A stretch of 64,000 nt of DNA, taken from contig CAVVTP010000017.1 of NCBI GenBank assembly GCA_963751165.1, positions 141,185-205,184 on the forward strand, given 5' to 3'. The notes under the pieces were generated by a model. It saw nothing but the letters and a program-made list of their open reading frames with translations, searched no databases and had not been told where the DNA came from. Below, in pieces: positions 10,563-20,576 of the stretch. Made by a program: the position numbers and the translations under genes. This DNA comes from Roseiarcus sp963751165 (lineage in GTDB: Bacteria; Pseudomonadota; Alphaproteobacteria; Rhizobiales; Beijerinckiaceae). The first letter of the stretch is position 1. Each line of letters opens with the position of its first letter.

Positions 10563-12224
10563 ATGATCCAGACGGCTTACGACTACGTCATCGTCGGCGC
10601 CGGCTCGGCCGGCTGTGTGCTGGCCGACCGGCTGACCGAGGACCGGCGCTCGACCGTGCTCGCGCTCGAATACGGCGGATCCGACCGGGCGCTGATCATC
10701 CAAATGCCGGCGGCGCTCTCGCTGCCGATGAATTCCCGGACCTACAACTGGGGCTATCGCACCGAGCCCGAGGCGCATCTCGGCGGCCGGCGGATCAATT
10801 GTCCGCGCGGAAAAGTGCTCGGCGGCTCGTCGTCGATCAACGGCCTCGTCTATGTGCGCGGACATCCGCTGGACTTCGAGCGTTGGGAGGAGGAAGGCGC
10901 CAAAGGCTGGTCTTACGCGAACGTCCTTCCCTACTTTCGCCGCGCCGAGAGCTTTCGCGGGGGCGGTGATGCGTGGCGGGGACACGACGGGCCGCTCGCG
11001 ACGTCGCGCGGGCTGAAACACAGCCCGCTCTACGAGGCCTTCATCGAGGCCGGCCGCCAGGCCGGCTACGCGGTCAGCGCCGACCTCAACGGCGAACGGC
11101 AGGAGGGGTTCGGCTGGTTCGACATGACGGTGAAGGACGGCGTGCGCTGGTCGACGGCCAATGCCTATCTGAGGCCGGCGATGAAGCGGCCGAACCTGAC
11201 GGTCCTCACCCATGCGCTCGCCGAGCGCATCGCCTTCGACGGCCGCCGGGCGATCGGCGTTCATTATCGCCACGGCGGCCGGACCTATCTGGCGAGAGCG
11301 AGACGGGAAGTGATCTTGAGCGGCGGAGCGATCAACTCCCCGCAGCTCCTGAAGCTCTCGGGGATCGGCCCCGCGGCCGAACTGCGGGCGCTCGGCATCG
11401 ACGTCGTGGCCGACCGGCCGGGCGTCGGCGAGAACCTGCAGGACCATCTCGAGTTCTATTTCCAGGTGGCGTCGAAGCAGCCGATCACGCTCTACGCCCA
11501 CACCGGCCTGGTCGCGCGGGGCCTCGTCGGTTTGCTCTGGCTGACCCGGGGTCGTGGCCTCGGCGCCTCCAATCATTTCGAGGCGGGCGGTTTCATCCGC
11601 TCGCGCGCGGGGGCGCGCTATCCCGACATCCAGTTCCACTTCCTGCCGATGGCGATCGCCTACGACGGCTCGTCGCTCGCCAGGGAACACGGGTTTCAGG
11701 CCCATGTCGGACCGATGCGGTCGCAGAGCCGCGGCTCGGTGCGGCTCAGGTCCCGCGATCCCGCCGAGCCGCCGCTCATCCATTTCAACTACATGAGCCA
11801 TCCCGAGGACTGGGCCGAGATGCGGGCCTGCGTGAGGCTCGCCCGCGAGATCTTTGCGCAAAAGGCTTTCGATCCGTATCGCGGGCGCGAGATCCGCCCC
11901 GGTGCGGACTGCGTGAGCGACGAGGCGATCGACGCCTTCGTGCGCGACCATGTCGAAAGCGCCTACCATCCCTGCGGCGCCTGCAAGATGGGCGCGCTCG
12001 ACGATCCGCTCGCCGTGGTCAATCCCGAGACGCGCGTCATCGGCGTCGAAGCCTTGCGCGTCGTCGACTCGTCGATCATGCCCTCGATCACCAACGGCAA
12101 TCTCAACGCGCCGACGATCATGATCGCGGAGAAGGCCGCGGACCTGATCCGGGGGCGTGACCCGCTTCCGGCGTCGAATGCGACATTTTACGTGGCGAAG
12201 GATTGGGAGACGCGGCAGCGATAG
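10563..12224 (+). CDS. GMC-family FAD oxidoreductase, choline-dehydrogenase-like
   Basis: Flavoenzyme of 553 residues oxidising an alcohol to an aldehyde. The FAD Rossmann motif DYVIVGAGSAGCVLADRL starts at residue 6. GMC signature 1 is GKVLGGSSSINGLVYVRG and signature 2 is GGAINSPQLLKLSGIGP. The catalytic C-terminal region has ESAYHPCGACKMG and ends NGNLNAPTIMIAEKAADLI. It is closest in pattern to BetA (choline to betaine aldehyde). An MttB-family methyltransferase and a dimethylglycine-dehydrogenase-like gene follow on the same strand, so a choline/betaine or related N-methyl compound pathway is a sensible inference, not proven. Confidence 0.88.
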   Translation: MIQTAYDYVIVGAGSAGCVLADRLTEDRRSTVLALEYGGSDRALIIQMPAALSLPMNSRTYNWGYRTEPEAHLGGRRINCPRGKVLGGSSSINGLVYVRGHPLDFERWEEEGAKGWSYANVLPYFRRAESFRGGGDAWRGHDGPLATSRGLKHSPLYEAFIEAGRQAGYAVSADLNGERQEGFGWFDMTVKDGVRWSTANAYLRPAMKRPNLTVLTHALAERIAFDGRRAIGVHYRHGGRTYLARARREVILSGGAINSPQLLKLSGIGPAAELRALGIDVVADRPGVGENLQDHLEFYFQVASKQPITLYAHTGLVARGLVGLLWLTRGRGLGASNHFEAGGFIRSRAGARYPDIQFHFLPMAIAYDGSSLAREHGFQAHVGPMRSQSRGSVRLRSRDPAEPPLIHFNYMSHPEDWAEMRACVRLAREIFAQKAFDPYRGREIRPGADCVSDEAIDAFVRDHVESAYHPCGACKMGALDDPLAVVNPETRVIGVEALRVVDSSIMPSITNGNLNAPTIMIAEKAADLIRGRDPLPASNATFYVAKDWETRQR

Positions 12225-12407
12225 CAAGCGAGCGTAGCTCTCGTGAAAGCGGGGTCCATCGTTTCAGCCGCTTGTCGGGCAATCGGGAGCGCCCGCTTTC
12301 GCCAACCGCATGACCAAGCCGACGATCGGCGCCTCAATTTTCTGGCTTCAAATCGCAGCGCTGCCGTCGCAATGTCGTGTGATCGCTTGCGCCGGAGGGA
12401 GACGCCG

Positions 12408-13956
12408 ATGTCCGAACCCGCTTCGACCGCCGTCCGGGAGCCTCGCCGCGGCCGCGAGGCGCGCCGCTCGGCCCGCGCTCACCGCTCGGCGGCTTCTATC
12501 CCCTACATCACCCGCAAGATTCCGCTGACCGAGATGTCTGAGCGAGGAGGGGCTCGAGATCATCGAGCGCAACGCGGATGCGCTGCTCGAGGAGATCGGC
12601 GTCGAGTTCCGCGACTTTCCGCGCGCGCTCGACCTCTTTCGCGGCGCGGGCTGCGACGTGAAGGGCGCGCGAGTGCGCTTTCCGCGCGGATTGGCGCGCC
12701 AACTGTGCGCGACCGCGCCGTCGAGCTACGTGCAGCACGCGCGCAATCCGGAGCGCAACGTCGTCATCGGCGGCGACGCGATGGTGTTCGCGCCGAACTA
12801 CGGCTCTCCCTTCGTCCACGACCTCGACAAGGGCAGGCGCTACGGAACGCTCGAGGACTTCCAGAACTTCGTCAAGCTCGCCTATCTGAGCCCCTACATC
12901 CACCATTCGGGTGGGACCCTATGCGAGCCGGTCGATCTGCCGGTCAACAAGCGCCATCTCGAGATGGTCTATTCCCATCTCAAATATTCCGACAAGCCGT
13001 TCATGGGCTCGGTGACCAAGCCGGAGCGGGCCGCGGACAGTGTGCGCATCTGCGAGCTTCTGTTCGGCGAGGATTTCGTGCGCGACAACACCGTGCTGAC
13101 GAGTCTCATCAACGCCAATTCGCCGCTCGTATGGGATTCGACCATGCTCGGCGCGGCGGAGGTTTATGCGCGCGCCAACCAGGCTTGCATCATCACGCCC
13201 TTCATCCTGTCGGGCGCGATGAGTCCGGTGACGGTCGCCGGCACGCTGACGCAGGTGCTGGCCGAGGTGATGGCGGGGACCGCCTTCTGCCAGCTCACGC
13301 GTCCTGGGGCGCCGGTCGTGTTCGGAACATTCGTCTCGACGCTGTCGATGCAGTCCGGCGCGCCGACCTTCGGCACGCCGGAGGCGGCGCTTGCGATCTA
13401 CGGCGCGGCGCAACTGGCGCGGCGGATGAACATGCCGTTCCGTACCGGCGGCTCACTCTGCGCCTCGAAGGTTCCCGATGCCCAGGCGGCTTACGAAAGC
13501 GCCCAGACGCTCGTTCCGACCGTTTTGGCCGGGGCCAATTTCGTCTTGCACGCTGCCGGCTGGCTCGAGGGCGGCCTCTCGGCTTCTTATGAAAAGTTCG
13601 TCATGGATTTCGATCAGCTCGGGGCGATGCATGTGCTGGCCAAGGGCGTCGACCTCAGCGACAACGGGCAGGGGATGGAGGCCTTCCGGCAGGTCGAGCC
13701 CGGCGGGCATTTCCTCGGCTGCCCCCACACGCAGGCGAATTTCGAGACCGCCTTCTATCGCTCCAACATCGCCGACAACAATTCGGTCGAGCAGTGGATG
13801 GAGGAAGGCTCGAAGGACGCGGCGACGCGCGCCAACGCCTTATGGAAGTCGATGCTCGCCGAATACGAAGCGCCGCCGCTCGATCCGGCGAAGGACGAGG
13901 CGATCCGCGCCTTCATCGACGAGCGCAAGGCGTCGATGCCGGACGCGAGCTATTGA
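12408..13956 (+). CDS. MttB-family (trimethylamine/betaine-type) methyltransferase, no pyrrolysine; frameshifted
   Basis: About 515 codons of a COG5598 corrinoid-dependent methyltransferase, likely transferring a methyl group from a quaternary or tertiary amine. The N terminus (PYITRKIPLTEM) and the rest (EEGLEIIERNADALLEEIGVEF onward, with VFAPNYGSPFVHD, HHSGGTLCEPVD and a C-terminal helix) are in different frames. One extra base within GATGTC at 12533-12538 causes the break; removing the G gives TEILSEEG and rejoins them. The ATG at 12408 has GGAGGGAG just upstream. No in-frame TAG occurs, so this is the non-pyrrolysine subgroup, which includes glycine-betaine methyltransferases. No corrinoid protein gene is seen in the window. 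Confidence 0.82.
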
Positions 13957-13957
13957 A

Positions 13958-13980
13958 ACCTTCTCCCGCTTGCGGGAGGG
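13958..13980 (+). repeat. Copy of a short interspersed palindrome
   Basis: CTCCCG-CTTG-CGGGAG hairpin directly after the methyltransferase stop. It is the core of a palindromic repeat also seen at 20577-20625 and, degraded, near 17950; no T run follows, so it is not an intrinsic terminator by itself. Confidence 0.5.
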
Positions 13981-14132
13981 CTGGAAGAGGGCAAGCGCAT
14001 GAGAACGATCGGCCGGCTGCGATCGACGGCGTTCTGATCGGACAATCGTTGTCTCGAGGTCGGGGCCAAGCTACTGTCCGCGAGTCCGAGGCTTCGCAGA
14101 AATGTCGGGGCGGACTTTTTCGGGAGGGGCAG

Positions 14133-15173
14133 ATGCGCATCGTTGCGCCGATGGGGGCTCTCTGGTGGCTAATCGCCACAAGCGCGACATGCTTGGCGCA
14201 AGGCGCAACGTCGAGCCCTCCGGCAGCGGCGCAAGCCGCCGTCCAGTCTTACGTCGAGCCGCATTTCCTGCTGACGCCGAACCCGGAAATCAGCGACTAC
14301 AGGCCCGTCGTCAATGCCGACGCGTCCGCTGTCATCTTCGAAAGGACATTCGCGAGCAACCCGAGCGTCACGACGCTCTATTCCCTGTCCCTCGTGACCC
14401 ACGCGGTCACCAGCTTCGTGACCATCCCTTCCTCCCGCGCCGATTGGTGCTGGCGCAGGGCCATGGGGTCCCTGACCGCCGGCCCGGTCGCGTTCAGCAA
14501 TGAGGATGGCGTTTACGTTGTCGCCGCCGACGGCGGGTCGCCGACCCTGCTCCCCGGCACCAAAGGCATGATCTATCCCTCCTGGTATCCCGACTGCCAA
14601 AGCATCGCGGTCGATGTGACGAAGAAGCAGATAAGCGCCAAGATCGATGCTGAAACCGGAAAAAAATTGCTCTCGCCTCTGGCGAACGACAATGTCTGGG
14701 CGGGCTTCCCGAGCGTCAATCAAGACAAGCCGAACCTCGTCGCGTTTGCCGGGCAGAACAATCATGACAGCAACTATTACAATCAAGATATCAACTACAT
14801 CTGGGTGACCGACACGGCGACCGGCCGGGTTTCGCCGCTCGATCGATCGGCGCCGAAGACATCCGGCTTTTTCCAGATATTCCAAGGTCGCGCCGGCTGG
14901 TGGTCGCCCGACGGAAAGTGGTTCGCCTTCGAATCCAATCGGAGCTGCAACCAGATCGAGGGCGACACCTACGCGATTTTCGTGCAGGACGCAGCCGGTG
15001 CCGCCCCCGCCGTTCAGGTCACCAGTTGCAAGTGGAATGTGCAGCACCCGAAGTGGTTTCCGCCGGGGTCGACCGGATACAGGACGTTGCTGATTGTCGC
15101 GGCCGCCCTGCCCGGCCAGAGCGAGGCGTTCGAGATCGCCACTCTCGACGTTTCCGACTTTGTGAACCGTTGA
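14133..15173 (+). CDS. Exported TolB-like beta-propeller protein
   Basis: Predicted periplasmic or secreted protein of 346 residues. Residues 1-22 are a signal peptide ending TCLAQG. The rest contains repeated propeller blades with the PD40/TolB motif (PSWYPDCQSIAVDV, GWWSPDGKWFAFESN, HPKWFPPG), which indicates a WD40-like propeller used for protein or ligand contact rather than catalysis. The ATG at 14133 is preceded by GGGAGGGG. It lies between the methyltransferase and the dimethylglycine-dehydrogenase-like gene on the same strand, but nothing in the sequence ties it to their chemistry. Confidence 0.7.
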   Translation: MRIVAPMGALWWLIATSATCLAQGATSSPPAAAQAAVQSYVEPHFLLTPNPEISDYRPVVNADASAVIFERTFASNPSVTTLYSLSLVTHAVTSFVTIPSSRADWCWRRAMGSLTAGPVAFSNEDGVYVVAADGGSPTLLPGTKGMIYPSWYPDCQSIAVDVTKKQISAKIDAETGKKLLSPLANDNVWAGFPSVNQDKPNLVAFAGQNNHDSNYYNQDINYIWVTDTATGRVSPLDRSAPKTSGFFQIFQGRAGWWSPDGKWFAFESNRSCNQIEGDTYAIFVQDAAGAAPAVQVTSCKWNVQHPKWFPPGSTGYRTLLIVAAALPGQSEAFEIATLDVSDFVNR

Positions 15174-15337
15174 AAGACCGACGCCTCTGGCGGAGCGTCG
15201 TGCCGGCGCGGCGCACTGCCGGCGTTCGCGCCCGACATTGACCGCCGGCCGATTGCGCGCATACGGCGTTTTGGCGGACCCTTTGGAAAGCGGCGAAACG
15301 GGGCCGCGCCAAATATGGCTCGGTTGAGGGAGCGTCC

Positions 15338-17848
15338 ATGAGAACGCACGCGCGGGCAGTGGTGATTGGCGGAGGGGTGGTCGGCGTCTCGACCCTCTAT
15401 CATCTCGCGAGGAAGGGCTGGACCGACAGCGTGCTCATCGAGCGCAAGGAGCTGACGTCCGGCTCGACTTGGCACGCGGCCGGTCTCCTGCCGCTGTTCA
15501 ACTTGAGCTATTCGGTCGGGCAGATCCACAAATATTCGGTCGCGCTCTATCAGACGCTCGAGAAGGAGACCGGCCTCGACCCCGGCCTTCGGCAGGTGTC
15601 GAACATCCGCCTCGCCCGGACCCGCGATCGGATGGACGAGTACAATTATTACGCGGGCGTCGCGGAGACGATCGGCGTCAAGGCAAAGTTCCTGACCCCG
15701 CAGGAGGTCAAGGAGATCTGGCCGCTTTGCGATGTCGAGGGAATCCTCGGCGCGATCCGGCATCCGGAGGACGGCTATATCCAGCCCGCCGACCTGACGC
15801 AGGCCCTGGCGCGCGGCGCGCGCGACCGCGGGGCGGAGATCAACCGCCACACCACGGTCGCCGCCATAGAGCGGCTTCCGAGCGGCGAGTGGCGAGTGAG
15901 AACAGACAAGGGCGACATCACCTGCGAGCATGTCGTGTCGGCCACTGGGAATTTCGCCCGGCGGACAGGCGCCATGGTCGGTATCAACGTGCCCGTCATC
16001 CCGGTGCAGCACCAGTACATCGTCACCGAGGCGCATCCCGAGATCGTCAAGCGCAAGGCGCAGGGACTGCCGGAAATGGGGGTTCTGCGCGAATCGGACT
16101 CCTCCTGGTACATGCGCGAGGAGGCGGGCGGGCTTCTGCTCGGGCCCTACGAGATCTGCGCGCCGGCCTGCTACATCGATGGTCCCTCGCCGGAGAGCGA
16201 ATACGAGCTCTTTCCTGAGGATCTCGACCGCCTCGCTCCGCATATCGAGACCGCGATCGCCCGAGTGCCCGCGTTCGGCGAGGTCGGGGTCAAGAAAGTC
16301 TACAACGGCGCCATCGCCTATACTCCCGACGGCTCGCCGATCGTCGGTCCGGCGCCGGGGTTGAGGAACTTCTGGCTCAACGAGGGCCATTCGTTCGGCG
16401 TTACCGCCGCCGGCGGCGCCGGCTGGCAGCTCGCCGAATGGATCGTCGAAGGCGAGCCGACCATCGACATGCTGGGCGTCGATCCACGGCGCTTCGGACC
16501 GTACGCGCAAGCGGGCTATCTCGTCGAAAAGAACGAGGAGGCCTATTCCAAGGTCTTCACCGTCCACTATCCCAACGAAGAGCGCATCGCCGCGCGGCCT
16601 CTGCGGCAGACGCCGTGCTACGACCGGATGAAGGCGCTCGGCGCGGTGTTCGGCTCGACTTATGGTTGGGAGCGGCCGAATTTCTTCGCGCCGGCGGGAT
16701 ATGGACTGAGCGACGCCGATCTCATGAAGCCGGACGTGCTCCTGAACGAGAACCATCCGCCGACGAAGCCGGGAGAGCGCCCCAGAGATAAATGGAGCTT
16801 CCGCCGCTCCAACGATTTCGACTTCGTGGGCCGCGAATGCCGCAACGTGCAGGAGAACGTCGGCCTCATGGACATGTCGGCCTTCGCCAAGACCGAGGTT
16901 TCCGGCCCGGGAGCCGAACGTTGGCTCGATTCCATCCTGACCAATCGAATCCCGAAAGCGATCGGGCGGGTCACGCTGACCTATCTCCTGACAGCGCGCG
17001 GCGGCGTACGCGCGGAGTTCACCCTGACTCGGCTCGGGCCGGAACGGTTCTATCTCGTTTCGGCCGGGGGCCTTGAGACGCACGATTTCGATTCGCTCGA
17101 GAAGCTTTTGCCCGCCGACGGAAGCGTCCGTCTCGACAAGGTGACGACTGCGCGCGGGGTGCTCGTGCTCGCCGGCCCGCGCTCGCGCGAGGTGCTGGCG
17201 AAGGTCGCCGACATCGACGTCTCCGACAAGGCGTTCCCTTGGCTGACCGCCCGGCGCTGCTCGGTGCGAGCCGCGGGGCTCCTCGCGATGCGGGTCAATT
17301 TCGTCGGCGAGCTCGGCTACGAGCTGCATCATCCGATCGAGATGCAGAACTATATTTTCGATGCCCTGATGGAGGCGGGTGCGCCCTATGGCATCAAGCC
17401 ATTCGGCATCCGCGCCATGGACAGCTTGAGGCTCGAGAAGTCCTACAAGCTGATCGGGCGAGAGTTGTCGATCGAATATGCCGCCCTCGAATCCGGGCTC
17501 GAGCGGTTCGTCGATTTCAAGAAGGGGTCGTTCCTCGGTCGCAGCAAGCTGGTCGCCTGGCGCGGCAAGGGCCTCGAGAACGCGCTCGTCACGCTCGAGG
17601 TCCTCGGCGTGACTGAAGCCGACGCGCGCGGATCTGAGCCTGTGACCAAGAACGGGGTCGCGGTCGGCCGGACGACATCGGGCGGGTACGGCTGGCGCAC
17701 CGGCAAGTCGCTCGCGCTGGCGATGGTCAAGCCGGAGCACGCCGCTCCGGGAACCGAGCTCGACATCGCGATCCTTGGCGAACAGCGCCGCGCGGTCGTC
17801 ATCGCGGACAGTCCGTACGATCCAGAGAACAAGGCGCTGAGGGGATAA
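15338..17848 (+). CDS. Dimethylglycine/sarcosine dehydrogenase-like FAD enzyme with GcvT domain
   Basis: Protein of 836 residues with two parts. The N-terminal DAO-type FAD domain starts with VIGGGVVGVSTLYHLARKG and has SGSTWHAAGLLP, where the His is the covalent FAD site in dimethylglycine dehydrogenase. From about residue 430 come the FAO_M region and a GCV_T aminomethyltransferase domain (GWERPNFFAP, RRSNDFDFVGRECRNVQENVG, then NFVGELGYELHHP), which hands the released one-carbon unit to tetrahydrofolate. The length matches mammalian and rhizobial family members. It would demethylate dimethylglycine, sarcosine or a related N-methyl substrate, a natural step after the methyltransferase upstream. 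An 18-base piece of its 3' end recurs at about 17922-17939. Confidence 0.9.
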   Translation: MRTHARAVVIGGGVVGVSTLYHLARKGWTDSVLIERKELTSGSTWHAAGLLPLFNLSYSVGQIHKYSVALYQTLEKETGLDPGLRQVSNIRLARTRDRMDEYNYYAGVAETIGVKAKFLTPQEVKEIWPLCDVEGILGAIRHPEDGYIQPADLTQALARGARDRGAEINRHTTVAAIERLPSGEWRVRTDKGDITCEHVVSATGNFARRTGAMVGINVPVIPVQHQYIVTEAHPEIVKRKAQGLPEMGVLRESDSSWYMREEAGGLLLGPYEICAPACYIDGPSPESEYELFPEDLDRLAPHIETAIARVPAFGEVGVKKVYNGAIAYTPDGSPIVGPAPGLRNFWLNEGHSFGVTAAGGAGWQLAEWIVEGEPTIDMLGVDPRRFGPYAQAGYLVEKNEEAYSKVFTVHYPNEERIAARPLRQTPCYDRMKALGAVFGSTYGWERPNFFAPAGYGLSDADLMKPDVLLNENHPPTKPGERPRDKWSFRRSNDFDFVGRECRNVQENVGLMDMSAFAKTEVSGPGAERWLDSILTNRIPKAIGRVTLTYLLTARGGVRAEFTLTRLGPERFYLVSAGGLETHDFDSLEKLLPADGSVRLDKVTTARGVLVLAGPRSREVLAKVADIDVSDKAFPWLTARRCSVRAAGLLAMRVNFVGELGYELHHPIEMQNYIFDALMEAGAPYGIKPFGIRAMDSLRLEKSYKLIGRELSIEYAALESGLERFVDFKKGSFLGRSKLVAWRGKGLENALVTLEVLGVTEADARGSEPVTKNGVAVGRTTSGGYGWRTGKSLALAMVKPEHAAPGTELDIAILGEQRRAVVIADSPYDPENKALRG

Positions 17849-17984
17849 GGCACGCCGCTCAATCCGCGCCACATCGCCTCCTGCTGCGGGGCTCGTGGCG
17901 GCCCAGCCGGAATGATCTCCCAACAAGGCGCTGAGGGGAGGCGCCGCCCGGGAGAAGGCGCGCGAAGCGGATGAGGGGGCCGCG

Positions 17985-18052
17985 CCGGCCATCTCGCCGT
18001 AGAACTCGTGGCCGAGGCCGGCTTCGAGGCGACGGGTTCGACCTGCGTCCGA
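17985..18052 (+). pseudogene. Fragment of a saccharopine-dehydrogenase-like gene
   Basis: Reading from about 17992 gives GHLAVELVAEAGFEATG and, after one missing base, FDLRP. This matches residues 13-39 of the full gene at 19487 (GHLAAELLTEGGFEVTGF). Nothing before or after it continues the match; upstream is a degraded copy of the interspersed palindrome with GGGAGAAGG and GCGGATGAGG. It is a relic of a second or displaced copy, 1.5 kb from the intact gene. Confidence 0.6.
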
Positions 18053-18133
18053 TCATTGTGCCCAGGTGTCGCCTGCAACTCGCGAGCTCCGCTCAAAGGC
18101 GCTAATCTTCATTTCGGGAGGAAGGAGGCCCCC

Positions 18134-18478
18134 ATGGACCAGGTCGATCGCTTCTTATGTGACGGGAATATCTCACGTTTTTCCGATCAGCTGCGATACG
18201 AGACAAATCCGGCTCGCCAGGAAACGCTGAAGCGTCTTTTGATTGAAGAAGAAAATCGGTTCGGCGCTATAGACGACCGCTTACACATCGTGCAGCGTAA
18301 CCTTACGGAGGGCGCAGAACTCATCGAAAGACAGAAACGACTGATCGCCGAAATTGCAAGCAGCAATGGAGAAACAGGCAGCGCCGTGCGGACGCTTCGA
18401 ACTTTTGAGATGATTCAAGACCTGTTTGAGAGGTTCCGCGACCGAATTTATGATGAGAGGGAACAGCGGCGTCCTTGA
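18134..18478 (+). CDS. Small conserved-looking hypothetical protein, helical
   Basis: 114 residues, cytoplasmic, no signal or membrane segment. It is rich in Glu, Arg and Leu and predicted as two or three long helices (for example ETLKRLLIEEENRFGAID, then RQKRLIAEIASSNG), suggestive of coiled-coil packing. A GGAGGAAGGAGG ribosome site at about 18117-18128 and the ATG at 18134 support translation. Codon use is noticeably less GC-rich at third positions than the neighbours, hinting at transfer. I do not recognise the family; small helical proteins like this occur singly in rhizobial genomes. Confidence 0.6.
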   Translation: MDQVDRFLCDGNISRFSDQLRYETNPARQETLKRLLIEEENRFGAIDDRLHIVQRNLTEGAELIERQKRLIAEIASSNGETGSAVRTLRTFEMIQDLFERFRDRIYDEREQRRP

Positions 18479-19486
18479 TATGGAATATGGCGATCGCGCC
18501 GGGGGTTGCAAACCGCCTTAGGCTGTCTGAAATTCAGCGCCTGTTTCAAAGCCCGCCGCCCTCGTTCTGGGGCCGCCCCAAGGGGGCCTAGAAGGACAAT
18601 TCCAATGGAACTCTGGGCGGGCGCTCCGGCTTAACAACTTCGGTTGTTTTTCGGAATCAACGCCAAAGACTTGGCCGGGCGTTGTCCGTTTGCGACGCTC
18701 GCCGGGGCGCAAGTGCGGTCTGCGGATCGTGACATTTTTCAAAGGCTTATGCGTTGTGGAGAACAAAAGATGTACGTAAGCGACGATCCGTGCTATGTTT
18801 ATCGCTCCTTGAGTTTCTCGTTCCTGATCGAGGGTTCGGAAGGAAGCGCTTTGGCGAACGGTGCGCGGAGAATGTTCACGCGACCACGATGAAAAGAGCA
18901 AGCAATAGGGCGCATGCTAACGGCAAAGCCTTCCCTCCGCTGCGGTCGCCTCAAGGTCCCGGCGTTGCCATGCCCGCCCAGGCGGGCACTGGAAACGCGG
19001 GCGCAGAAGCGCTTTAAGTCCGCGCTGTCCGCGCCAGGACTTTGGATCGCCGCGGATCTGTCTTCTTGCATTGCCCCCGCAGATGAGCCGCCGGTGTTAC
19101 GCTCGCCCGGAAACCCGGAAAAGGCGATGGAAACCGCTGGAAAGTCTCGATTTGCGCCCGGAAATGGTATGGGTCTCAAAAGCCGCGAACCACGAGATAT
19201 GGAGGTTCCCTCGATCTCGGCGGGCTGCGAGATGCCGGTCGCATTCTTTTGCTTCGCCGAGCTTTGGGAGGGAGTTTCGGAGCGACAGATTTTCGCACCC
19301 AAGCTATTGAAATCGCTCGCGCGGCGCCAGTTTTGTGCAGGGCTGTCGCGAAGGCTCGAAGTGTCGACGGACCGCAGCCCGGAGGGACCGGTAAGCGCCG
19401 CGACAATCAGCGCCAATGCCGATTGCTGAGGCGCAGGCCGATTTGGCGAACGTGCAGCCTTTCGCGGCCAGAGGACGGGGAGAACG
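18479..19486. other. About 1 kb without a convincing gene
   Basis: No frame here has the codon bias or motifs of a real gene; the longer frames on both strands are low-complexity Ser/Arg/Pro readings. Base composition is more AT-rich than the surroundings between 18600 and 18900. One 40-codon frame (18770-18892, ATG with GGAGA upstream, beginning MYVSDDPCYVYRSL) could be a small protein but is unsupported. An 8-bp hairpin (TGCCCGCC/GGCGGGCA) lies near 18969-18988. Together with the preceding small gene it sits between a saccharopine-dehydrogenase fragment and the full gene. Confidence 0.5.
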
Positions 19487-20570
19487 ATGGCTTTCACGAC
19501 AATCGCGGTCCTGGGCTTGGGCAAAGTCGGCCATCTCGCAGCCGAGCTCCTGACCGAGGGCGGCTTCGAAGTGACGGGGTTCGAACTCGCGCCCGCTTCC
19601 GGATGCGTCGTTCCCGGTTCGCGAGGCTGATTTTGCCGACGCCGCCGCAGTCCTGGAGGCGCTTGGCAGCCAGCAGGCTGTGCTGTCCTGCTTGCCCTAC
19701 GCTTTCAACAAAGCCGTCGCTGCCGCGGCGCATGCGCTCGGCATCCATTACTTCGACCTTACGGAGGATGTGCCGACCACCCGCCATATCCGCGCGCTCG
19801 CGGCGGACGCGAAAGGCGTCATGGCGCCCCAATGCGGTCTCGCGCCCGGATTCATCGCGATCGTCGGCGCCCATCTGGCTCAGCAGTTCGAACGCGTCCG
19901 ATCGATCCGCCTCAGGGTCGGCGCGTTGCCGCAGCATCCGACCGGACTGCTCGGATACGCGTTCAACTGGTCGCCGGAGGGCGTCGTCAACGAATATCTC
20001 AACGATTGCGAGGTGATCGAGGATGGCGTGCAGAAAACCATATCGGCCATGGAATGGCTCGAGACGGTGTATATCGACGGCGTCAGGCTCGAGGCCTTCA
20101 CAACATCGGGCGGGCTCGGCACGATGTGCGAAACCTACGCCGGCCGGGTCGACAACCTCGACTACAAGACCTTGCGCTACCCCGGCCATGCGGCGCTGAT
20201 GAATTTCTTCTTCCATGAATTGCTGATGCGTGAGGACCGCGACGCGGCGGGGCGAGTGCTGATCAACGCCAAACCTCCGGTCGACGACGACGTGGTCTAT
20301 GTTCACGCCGCGGCGGAGGGCTGGGCGAACGGGCGCTTGAGCCGCAGAGAATACGTCCGGGCCTACTACCCGGTCGAAATCCGGGGCAGGCTGCGGACCG
20401 CCATCGCCTGGACGACGGCGGGATCGGCCGCCGCGGTGATCGAAATGGCGCGGTCGGGCGCTTTGTCCCCGCAAGGCTTTCTCAAGCAGGAGAGCGTGCC
20501 GCTTAAATCGTTTCTGGCGACGCGCTTCGGCCGCCTTTACGCCGAAGGCGGTCGCCGCGACCGCCGTTAA
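19487..20570 (+). CDS. Saccharopine dehydrogenase-like NAD(P) oxidoreductase; frameshifted
   Basis: About 361 codons. The N-terminal Rossmann motif is TIAVLGLGKVGHLAAELL, and LSCLPYAFNKAVAAAAHALGIHYFDLTED is typical of the saccharopine-dehydrogenase/lysine-6-dehydrogenase group, followed by the catalytic domain to about residue 350. One extra base breaks the frame near 19585: reading GAACTC (19583-19588) as GACTC gives GFDSRPLPDASFPVREADFADAAA and restores the gene. The nearby fragment at 18.04 kb reads FDLRP at the same place, which supports this site. The ATG has GGGGAGA upstream. It probably oxidises an amino acid or saccharopine-like compound; substrate unknown. Confidence 0.78.
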
Positions 20571-20576
20571 CGAGGC

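Noticed and set aside
12408..13956. MttB-family gene as a pyrrolysine enzyme with amber read-through
   Set aside because: No in-frame TAG is present after restoring the frame; the break is a one-base shift.
15014..17992. A 992-codon open frame on the minus strand
   Set aside because: It is the shadow of the DMGDH-like gene in a GC-rich genome; composition is Arg/Ala/Asp-rich with no recognisable domain, while the plus strand has clear FAD and GcvT motifs.
18799..19524. A 241-codon minus-strand frame in the poorly coding kilobase
   Set aside because: Low-complexity Ser/Arg/Pro reading without motifs, ribosome site or codon bias.
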